A DNA stretch of 5,269 nt from Bacteroidales bacterium (GTDB taxonomy: Bacteria; Bacteroidota; Bacteroidia; Bacteroidales; UBA3663): assembly GCA_030526445.1 (NCBI GenBank), contig JAUNCV010000143.1:1-5269 (forward strand). The letters run 5' to 3'. Under the pieces are notes generated by a model that ran no database searches, was not told the origin of the DNA, and worked only from the letters and a program-made list of their open reading frames with translations. A program made the position numbers and the translations under genes. Of this stretch, positions 1 through 5,269 are shown one piece after another; within the stretch, counting starts at the first letter, position 1; every line of letters starts with the position of its first letter.

Positions 1-53
1 TTAAAATTTGAAAAGATTTGACGAAAACTGTTTTTTTCGTAGGCAAATCGGCG

Positions 54-87
54 CAAATATAATAAAAAATTTGGTAAATTGTACAAA
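54..87 (-). promoter_or_regulatory. Candidate divergent promoter for a gene off the left edge
   Basis: Read on the minus strand, positions 61-54 give TATATTTG, matching the Bacteroidetes -7 consensus TAnnTTTG and followed by C, as is common. A minus-strand TTTG lies at 87-84. The spacer is 22 bases, slightly longer than the usual 19-21, which lowers confidence. Transcription would start near position 48 and run out of the window to the left. No leftward gene start is visible here, so the target is unknown. Confidence 0.4.
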
Positions 88-101
88 TTTGGATAATTTT
101 G
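70..101 (+). promoter_or_regulatory. Bacteroidetes-type promoter for mazG
   Basis: TTTG at 70-73 (-33 element) and TAATTTTG at 94-101 (-7 element, consensus TAnnTTTG) are separated by 20 bases, within the usual 19-21 for the primary sigma factor (sigma-ABfr) of Bacteroidetes. The expected transcription start is near 106-109, giving an untranslated leader of about 30 bases before the mazG ATG at 140. The leader is AT-rich with no Shine-Dalgarno sequence, as usual in this phylum. It is the only strong promoter match I see upstream of the three genes and may serve more than mazG. Confidence 0.7.
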
Positions 102-139
102 CACATATTTTTATTAAATATGTATAATTTTTTCCAAAA

Positions 140-1003
140 ATGGAACAACATAAACCTGTTGCAAACATAGAAAAAAAGAAAGAAGCCTTTGCCCGAGCCC
201 TTGGTGTGATGCAAACTTTACGTCAAGATTGCCCCTGGGATGCAAAGCAAAACAACGAGAGTATCAGGCAAAACAGCATCGAAGAGATGTTTGAACTGGC
301 CGATGCTCTTATGAAAGGTGATGACAAAGAGATACAGAAAGAGTGCGGAGACGTGCTTGAACAGATTTTCTTCTACGCCATGTTTGCCGAAGAAAAGGGA
401 GCCTTTGACATGGCCGACATCTGCAACGCAATGTGCGACAAACTGGTTTATCGTCACCCGCATGTGTTTAATCCCGATGGCAGTCTGGTGAGCGAATGCG
501 GATGCCAGAGTGAACTCCCGGGAATGAAGGGAAAGACCTCTCTCTCGAGCGAAGAAGTAAGCGTGCTCTGGGAAGTTGTAAAGCAGAAGGAAAAAGACGG
601 AAACGAGACCATTCTGAGCGGAATCCCCGCTTCTCTTCCATCGCTCGTGAAGGCTTATCGCATTCAGGACAAAGCGAGAAATGCCGGATTCGACTGGGAG
701 AAAAAAGAAGATGTGTGGCAGAAGGTCAAGGAGGAAATCAAAGAGTTCGAGGCCGAGGTTTCGAACATGGATCATGAGAAAATGGAGCATGAATTTGGCG
801 ACTTGCTCTTCAGCCTGATCAATGCTGCTCGCCTCTACAAGATTAAACCCGACAATGCGCTGGAACATACGAACCAAAAGTTTATCAACCGATTTACTTA
901 TGTGGAAATGAAAGCGCGCGAACAAGGGAAATTGCTGAACGAAATGACGCTTCAGGAAATGGATGCGTTATGGGACGAAGCAAAACACAAACTGAAACAA
1001 TAA
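140..1003 (+). CDS. mazG: MazG nucleoside triphosphate pyrophosphohydrolase, two-domain form
   Basis: Cytoplasmic all-alpha NTP pyrophosphohydrolase, 287 residues, hydrolysing (d)NTPs to monophosphate and pyrophosphate; a house-cleaning enzyme linked in E. coli to nucleotide-pool sanitation and the stringent response. Both tandem MazG domains are present. Domain 1 (about 17-110) has CPWD at 31-34, EExxE as E48, E49, E52, then ExxD as E68, D71, and ends in the hallmark RHPHVF (105-110). Domain 2 (about 165-285) has IQDK (175-178), GFDW (183-186), EExxE as E198, E199, E202, ExxD as E218, D221, and the NxKFxxRF signature at 245-252. All metal-binding acidic residues are kept in both domains. In E. 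coli the C-terminal domain carries the activity. The inter-domain linker is about 17 residues longer than my recollection of E. coli MazG (263 residues). The ATG at 140 follows the promoter closely and has no Shine-Dalgarno sequence. The M13 peptidase gene begins 17 bases downstream. Confidence 0.95.
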   Translation: MEQHKPVANIEKKKEAFARALGVMQTLRQDCPWDAKQNNESIRQNSIEEMFELADALMKGDDKEIQKECGDVLEQIFFYAMFAEEKGAFDMADICNAMCDKLVYRHPHVFNPDGSLVSECGCQSELPGMKGKTSLSSEEVSVLWEVVKQKEKDGNETILSGIPASLPSLVKAYRIQDKARNAGFDWEKKEDVWQKVKEEIKEFEAEVSNMDHEKMEHEFGDLLFSLINAARLYKIKPDNALEHTNQKFINRFTYVEMKAREQGKLLNEMTLQEMDALWDEAKHKLKQ

Positions 1004-1020
1004 TTTTTATTTTGGAAAAT

Positions 1021-3054
1021 ATGAAAAAAGTAATGATGGGCGCAATGTGCGCAGCAGCTTTAGTTGGCTGCACAAAAGAGAACAAGGCCGTTTTGGAAAC
1101 CAGCGGCCTGGATTACACCAATCTGGACGAGACCGTTCGTCCAGGCGATGACTTTACTAAGTTTGCTACCGGCAACTGGATTAAGAACAACCCTCAGCCA
1201 GATATCTTCCCACGCTGGGGCAGCTTTACCAAGCTGGGTGACGATAACACCAAACAGCTGGCTGAGCTCATCAAGGGCATTGCTGCCAAGGAGAGCTATA
1301 ACAGCCACGAGGAGCAGATGATTGGCGACCTCTATAAACTGGCTATGGACTCAACCACTCTGAATGCTCAGGGTGCCGCTCCATTGATGCCATATCTTGA
1401 GAAGGTTCGTGCCATCAAGACTCGCGAGGAGCTCTTCAAACTGATGATGGAAGAGCACGACAATATGTTCTTCGCACTCTATAATGGTGCTGACGACAAG
1501 AACGCTAAGCAGAATGTAATGAACCTCTTCCAGAGCGGCTTGAGCCTGGGTCAGCGTGACTACTACCTGAACGATGACGCCAACACCAAGAAGGTAATGG
1601 ATGCCTTTAAAGAGCACTTTGTAAACCTTGAGGTGCTTTGCGGCATTCCTGAGGCTCAGGCAAAGAAGAATCTTGCTACCCTCTTGAAGTATGAAACCGA
1701 ACTGGCTAAGGCTCATAAAACCAACATGGAGCTCAGAAACCCAGAGGCCAACTACAACAAAATGACTGTGGCAGAGTTCTCAAAGATGAGCGGCTTTGAC
1801 TGGGATGCTTGGCTGAAGGGCAACACCTATACTGAAACCAATGACTTTATTGTTGGACAGCCTGTAGCTATTGCAAAAGGTTGCGAAATCCTGATGAAAG
1901 CACCAGTAGAAGACCTGAAGGTGATGTATGAGTGGCGCTGGATCAGTGGTGCCAGCTCACTTTTGGGCGATGCCTTTACGAACGAGAACTTCGCCTATAA
2001 CCAGAAACTTACCGGTGCCAAGGAGCAGGAACCAAGATGGAGACGTGCTGTGAACCTGGTAAACGGCACACTGGATGAGCCTGTGGGCAAAATGTTTGTA
2101 GAGAAGTACTTCCCAGGCGAGAGCAAGAGCCGTATGCTGAGCCTTGTGAGCGACTTGCAAGCAGCTTTGGGCGAAACCATCAAGGCACAGGAATGGATGA
2201 GCGACAGCACCAAGCAGGTTGCTCTCGAGAAGCTTGCAACCTTCTATGTAAAGGTAGGTTATCCTGACAAGTGGGAAGACCTTTCGGGCCTGAGCATCGA
2301 CCCAAGCAAGAGCCTCTATGAAAATATGCGTGCTGTGGGCGAATGGAGCTGGAACCTGAGCAAGAAGAAGCGCTATAACACCCCTGTGGACAAGGACGAG
2401 TGGCACATGAGCCCTCAGACTGTAAACGCTTATTACAACCCAACCACCAACGAGATCTGCTTCCCAGCAGGTATTCTGCAGCCACCATTCTTCTCAAACA
2501 ACTTTGACGATGCTGTGAACTATGGTGCCATTGGTGTGGTGATTGGTCATGAGATGACTCACGGCTTTGACGATCAGGGTCGCCAGTATGATAAGGACGG
2601 CAACCTTCGCCAGTGGTGGAGTGAAGAGGATGTGAAGGCATTCGACGTTCCAGCACAGAAGATGGTTGAGTACTTCAATGGTCTGTGGGTAATCCCAGGA
2701 GAGTTGAAGGCTAATGGCGAGCTCTCATTGGGCGAGAACCTGGCCGACCATGGTGGTCTGAACGTAGCATTCCGTGCATTGGAGATGGCGCGTGAGAAGG
2801 GCAGCAAGACTTGTCTTGAAACCGAAAATGGCTACACATGGCAGCAGCGCTTCTTCCTCGCTTATGCCAATGTTTGGGCTGGCGTTTGCTCAGAGGAACT
2901 CCTCCGTCGTTACACCCTTATGGATGTGCACTCTGCAGGTCACTTGCGCATCAATGGTGGTGTGGCTCAGTGCGATCACTGGTATGATGCATTCAACATT
3001 CAGCCTGGTGACAGCCTGTATGTTGCGCCAGAAGATCGCGTAAAGATTTGGTAA
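1021..3054 (+). CDS. pepO: M13 family zinc metallopeptidase lipoprotein (PepO/neprilysin-like)
   Basis: Exported zinc endopeptidase, 677 residues, of the neprilysin/PepO family, which cleaves oligopeptides and small proteins. The leader (residues 1-16) ends in lipobox LVGC with Cys17 as the lipidation site, so the enzyme should be membrane-anchored; the following TKEN is at best a weak Bacteroidetes surface-export signal. The M13 N-terminal domain starts at about residue 35 (DETVRPGDDF) and the catalytic C-terminal domain covers about 465-677. Visible catalytic features are NAYY (469-472, the neprilysin NAFY substrate loop), HEMTH (510-514, zinc ligands H510 and H514, catalytic E511), ENLAD (572-576, third ligand E572, D576), DVHSAG with H637 (neprilysin H711) and R643 (neprilysin R717). 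It ends in VKIW, close to the family's terminal CxxW but without the Cys. Length is typical. An ATG at 970 is also in frame, but it overlaps mazG and puts 17 residues before the leader; ATG 1021 gives a proper lipoprotein signal. Family is certain; the symbol is by similarity. Confidence 0.95.
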   Translation: MKKVMMGAMCAAALVGCTKENKAVLETSGLDYTNLDETVRPGDDFTKFATGNWIKNNPQPDIFPRWGSFTKLGDDNTKQLAELIKGIAAKESYNSHEEQMIGDLYKLAMDSTTLNAQGAAPLMPYLEKVRAIKTREELFKLMMEEHDNMFFALYNGADDKNAKQNVMNLFQSGLSLGQRDYYLNDDANTKKVMDAFKEHFVNLEVLCGIPEAQAKKNLATLLKYETELAKAHKTNMELRNPEANYNKMTVAEFSKMSGFDWDAWLKGNTYTETNDFIVGQPVAIAKGCEILMKAPVEDLKVMYEWRWISGASSLLGDAFTNENFAYNQKLTGAKEQEPRWRRAVNLVNGTLDEPVGKMFVEKYFPGESKSRMLSLVSDLQAALGETIKAQEWMSDSTKQVALEKLATFYVKVGYPDKWEDLSGLSIDPSKSLYENMRAVGEWSWNLSKKKRYNTPVDKDEWHMSPQTVNAYYNPTTNEICFPAGILQPPFFSNNFDDAVNYGAIGVVIGHEMTHGFDDQGRQYDKDGNLRQWWSEEDVKAFDVPAQKMVEYFNGLWVIPGELKANGELSLGENLADHGGLNVAFRALEMAREKGSKTCLETENGYTWQQRFFLAYANVWAGVCSEELLRRYTLMDVHSAGHLRINGGVAQCDHWYDAFNIQPGDSLYVAPEDRVKIW

Positions 3055-3074
3055 TACAAAGCCTTATATAACTA

Positions 3075-3106
3075 GTCTCTCACAGATAGGAGAATCTGTG
3101 GGAGAC
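3075..3106 (+). promoter_or_regulatory. Strong intergenic hairpin, possible attenuator or weak terminator
   Basis: The arms at 3075-3087 and 3094-3106 pair over 13 bp with one G-U wobble (3080 with 3101), around the six-base loop AGGAGA (3088-3093). The bases after the stem (CTCTTAAAA) contain no real T-tract, so it is not a classical intrinsic terminator. It lies 20 bases after the M13 stop and 19 bases before the C10 start. It could reduce read-through, mark an RNA processing site or stabilise the upstream transcript. I see no TAnnTTTG promoter in this gap, so read-through into the C10 gene is plausible. Confidence 0.6.
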
Positions 3107-3125
3107 CTCTTAAAACTCCTTGCTT

Positions 3126-5201
3126 ATGAAAAGATCTGTACTACTGTCATTGATGGCAATGTTGGGTGCTACACTTTCTGCCCAACAAAGAGATGCCACA
3201 GAGAGAATGAGCCTTGCGCGTGAGGTGCTCGAGGGATCAGCACAATCGCGCTCTGTGACAGATGAGCGATGCATTGACCCGCTCGTAGAGCTTTGCAGGC
3301 CCAACGATCAGGTGTATGTGTATGGCTACAGCAATGGCGCTCCAGGATGGGTCATGATTTCGGCCCAGGAAGGAAGCCACCCTATCCTTGGCTACTCGAA
3401 AGAGGACCATTGGAATGTGCAGAGAATGCCCGAAGGTGTGCTGAAGCTCATGAACGTGTATGCCGAGAGAAGCAGCAAAGGAGAACTCTCTACCGAAATA
3501 CTGCAGCAAAATGAGGTTGAATCAAGAACCACAGCAACAGAGGTTGCCCCACTATTGGGTGGCATTAAATTCGACCAATGGGAGCCTTACAATGAGAAAT
3601 GCCCAATGCACGCCGGCCGAAACAGCGTAGTGGGATGTGTAGGTACTGCCCTTTCGGAGATTATGGCCTATCATAAGCATCCGCTGAAGATGGATAACAC
3701 ATTGGGCAACATCTCGTATAAGACCCAAACAGAGCGTCTCACTGCCTCCTGGAATGTGGAGAACACCACCTTCGACTGGAACAATATCATTGACACCTAT
3801 GTGAAGCCAGCCTCGGTAGTGCCCCTACAGATGAAGGTGAATGCCAAGAACGATTTCACACACGCAGGTTTCGAACTTTCGAGTCAAGATGATTGCTACA
3901 TTGTAATCAAGGAGCTGGTCAATATATCGGGCAACAACTTTACGGGCGATGTGCAGCTCTTCCTGCTCGATAGCAATGATCAGATCAAGGCTGCAGCCAG
4001 TTTACCTTCGAGCGTGAGCAATCTACCTTCAACAGCCTATTACCCAGAATATTGTTTTGAACCCAACGTGTCAAGTTCGCTCGAAGATGGAACCTACCGA
4101 CTCTATGCTTTTACTGCAAATGACAAAGAGGAGTCATGGTCGGCCGTAGCGAAGACTGAGGGTAAAGCCTATATCGAGGTGGAGAAAAAGGGCAATGTGG
4201 TGAACATCCTTGGCAAGGATTTTACTTGCAGCTATACCCCACTCCAAAGCAAGGCTATAGCTAACCTGTGTGGTGCGGCGGCTCATGCAGCCATGTCGGA
4301 CTTTACATACAGCGCCACTGCAGCCTCCAATTATGACGGAGGCAAAGCGTTAGTAAACTATATGGGATATTCGGACAGAATGCAGATGATGCAGCCCGAA
4401 CACTTCGGTTCTAACGAATGGCACAACTATTTGCAGACAGAGATTGTGAACGAACGACCCATCATTGTTTGCGGAACGGGACGAATAAATACTGTAGATT
4501 TTGTGGGTCACGCCTTTGTGATTGATGGCTATGAGACCCAAGCTAATGTGCCATACTACCATGTAAACTGGGGTTGGAACGGCATGAGCAACGGTCACTT
4601 CCTCATCGACTATCTGGTGCCCGATGTTACGGGTGCAGGTGGCGCAAAAGTGAACTATGGCGAAGACATGAGCGTCATTGGCAACATTCACCCCAATACG
4701 GTAAAGGATGAGGCATCGAACCAAATGGGTACTTCGAGCATGACCCTCACGAAGAGTTCAATCGGAGTGAAGGAGACATTGAAGGTTTCGCTCAAGAATT
4801 TCGGCAACTGCAGTTTTAAGGATATGAAGAACAGTGAGGTCTTTGCCTTTGCCATAAATGCCAGCGGTAAGGAGTATAACATGGGCAAGATCTTTACAGT
4901 AGAAAAACTGCAGATAGGTTATCGGTGGAGTGGCATAGAAATTCCAATCACGATTCCGGCAACAGTTCCTACAGGCGACTACACCATTGAGCTGAGAACA
5001 CTTGATCCCGGTTGCACCCTCATGACACGTGTGCAAGCCCCTTCCCTTCCGAAGTTGCATATTACGAACACAACAGCCATTGAAGAGTTGGAGGCTGAAA
5101 GCTCAAACCCTCAGCTGTTATATGACCTGAATGGACGTGTAGTAAACGAATCATATAAGGGTGTTGCTGTTGGCAAGGACACAAAACGTCTGATGAAATA
5201 A
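3126..5201 (+). CDS. Secreted streptopain-family (C10) cysteine protease with inserted domain
   Basis: Papain-fold protease of family C10 (streptopain SpeB, Prevotella interpain), 691 residues, made as an inactive exported zymogen. The signal peptide is 1-19 with probable cleavage at SA|QQ. The Spi/SpeB-type propeptide lies at about 25-135 (YVYGYSNG, PILGYS). The catalytic domain runs from about 142 to 523: GCVGTA with nucleophile C171, FDWNNIID (216-223), GHAFVIDGY with H462, HVNWGWNG with W482 (SpeB W357), then the glycine-rich loop (502-506). Cys and His are 291 residues apart against 148 in SpeB. The extra ~140 residues (about 228-368) look like an inserted beta-rich domain. An Ig/CARDB-like domain follows (about 536-645), then a short tail with TAIEEL and LYDLNGR (665-671), resembling type IX secretion or Prevotella C-terminal sorting motifs. 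Start ATG 3126 is chosen over an in-frame TTG at 3120 because MKRS begins a standard leader. No Shine-Dalgarno sequence. Confidence 0.93.
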   Translation: MKRSVLLSLMAMLGATLSAQQRDATERMSLAREVLEGSAQSRSVTDERCIDPLVELCRPNDQVYVYGYSNGAPGWVMISAQEGSHPILGYSKEDHWNVQRMPEGVLKLMNVYAERSSKGELSTEILQQNEVESRTTATEVAPLLGGIKFDQWEPYNEKCPMHAGRNSVVGCVGTALSEIMAYHKHPLKMDNTLGNISYKTQTERLTASWNVENTTFDWNNIIDTYVKPASVVPLQMKVNAKNDFTHAGFELSSQDDCYIVIKELVNISGNNFTGDVQLFLLDSNDQIKAAASLPSSVSNLPSTAYYPEYCFEPNVSSSLEDGTYRLYAFTANDKEESWSAVAKTEGKAYIEVEKKGNVVNILGKDFTCSYTPLQSKAIANLCGAAAHAAMSDFTYSATAASNYDGGKALVNYMGYSDRMQMMQPEHFGSNEWHNYLQTEIVNERPIIVCGTGRINTVDFVGHAFVIDGYETQANVPYYHVNWGWNGMSNGHFLIDYLVPDVTGAGGAKVNYGEDMSVIGNIHPNTVKDEASNQMGTSSMTLTKSSIGVKETLKVSLKNFGNCSFKDMKNSEVFAFAINASGKEYNMGKIFTVEKLQIGYRWSGIEIPITIPATVPTGDYTIELRTLDPGCTLMTRVQAPSLPKLHITNTTAIEELEAESSNPQLLYDLNGRVVNESYKGVAVGKDTKRLMK
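3807..4229 (+). other. Putative Ig-like domain inserted in the C10 catalytic domain
   Basis: Residues about 228-368 of the C10 protease fall between FDWNNIIDTYV and YTPLQSKAIANL, segments that sit almost next to each other in SpeB-type enzymes. The stretch alternates hydrophobic residues in strand-like runs (CYIVIKELVNI, GDVQLFLLDSND, GTYRLYAFTAND) separated by polar turns, as in CARDB/Ig-like beta-sandwiches. It contains no recognisable catalytic motif. C257 and C310 could form a disulfide, which is speculative. The boundaries are approximate, and the fold is inferred from residue patterns. Confidence 0.6.
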
Positions 5202-5235
5202 ATATCGACACCACTATAGACAATCCAAAAAAAAG

Positions 5236-5264
5236 AAAGCACAGGACCAAAATCCTGTGCTTTT
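5236..5264 (+). terminator. Intrinsic terminator after the C10 protease gene
   Basis: A perfect 11-bp stem pairs AAAGCACAGGA (5236-5246) with TCCTGTGCTTT (5253-5263) around the six-base loop CCAAAA, with TTTTATTAT closing the window. It lies 34 bases after the TAA of the C10 gene. The A-rich run at 5227-5234 mirrors the T-rich side, so it could also terminate a converging gene on the minus strand. It marks the end of the transcription unit. Confidence 0.9.
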
Positions 5265-5269
5265 ATTAT

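Noticed and set aside
21..40. Inverted repeat ACGAAAA / TTTTCGT with a six-base loop
   Set aside because: The stem is only 7 bp and mostly A-T, with the T-run inside the arm rather than after it. It is too weak to call a terminator for an upstream gene.
120..170. Short 16-codon frame starting at an ATG at 120 and overlapping the mazG start
   Set aside because: Its length and AT-rich composition are expected by chance, and nothing supports translation as a leader peptide.
218..925. Long open frame on the minus strand across mazG
   Set aside because: It is antisense to a gene with clear MazG motifs throughout, its translation shows no recognisable family, and no promoter or start context supports it.
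970..1020. In-frame upstream ATG extending the M13 peptidase by 17 residues into mazG
   Set aside because: The extension is polar and would precede the lipoprotein leader. Starting at 1021 gives a compact MKK leader with lipobox Cys at residue 17.
1957..2656. Overlapping minus-strand open frames within the M13 gene
   Set aside because: These are shadows of a strongly codon-biased gene. Their translations are low-complexity and rich in Ser, Cys and Arg, with no domain signature.
3120..3125. TTG start at 3120 for the C10 protease
   Set aside because: The ATG six bases later gives the normal Lys-Arg signal-peptide start, and TTG is a rarer start codon.
1..5269. Possible defence system, mobile element or CRISPR array
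   Set aside because: The coding sequence is fully explained by MazG and two peptidases. There are no transposase, integrase, repeat-spacer or toxin-antitoxin signatures, and MazG here is the housekeeping two-domain form, not a phage-type or MazEF-linked copy.

Overview
The window looks like ordinary chromosome from a Bacteroidales bacterium, most likely Prevotella/Segatella or a close relative. The evidence is a Bacteroidetes-type promoter (TTTG, 20 bases, TAnnTTTG), start codons without Shine-Dalgarno sequences, a lipoprotein with a Bacteroidetes-like leader, a streptopain-family (C10) protease with the short 'YDLxGR' C-terminal tail common in Prevotella secreted proteins, and mid-range base composition with very AT-rich intergenic DNA. 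The species call is an inference from these features, not from a database match.

Layout, all genes on the + strand. Positions 1-139 are AT-rich non-coding DNA with a good promoter for the first gene and a plausible divergent promoter for a gene lying off the left edge. Positions 140-1003 encode MazG, a two-domain nucleoside triphosphate pyrophosphohydrolase. Only 17 bases later, 1021-3054 encodes a 677-residue lipoprotein zinc metallopeptidase of family M13 (PepO/neprilysin-like). A 71-base gap holding a strong 13-bp hairpin leads to 3126-5201, a 691-residue secreted C10 cysteine protease with signal peptide, inhibitory propeptide, catalytic domain, Ig-like C-terminal domain and sorting-like tail. 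A clean intrinsic terminator at 5236-5264 closes the block.

How the genes fit together: MazG is a cytoplasmic house-cleaning enzyme that degrades non-canonical or excess (d)NTPs. The other two are exported peptidases of different catalytic classes, one probably lipid-anchored and acting on peptides, the other a propeptide-controlled protease acting on proteins. The tight mazG-M13 spacing and the lack of an obvious promoter before either protease gene suggest partial or full cotranscription from the promoter at 70-101, with the hairpin at 3075-3106 a possible attenuator or processing point before the C10 gene. No functional link between MazG and the proteases is evident.

I found no mobile element, CRISPR array, RNA gene or defence system. 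The most interesting feature is about 140 extra residues inside the C10 catalytic domain, between the catalytic Cys and His, which look like an inserted beta-sandwich domain.
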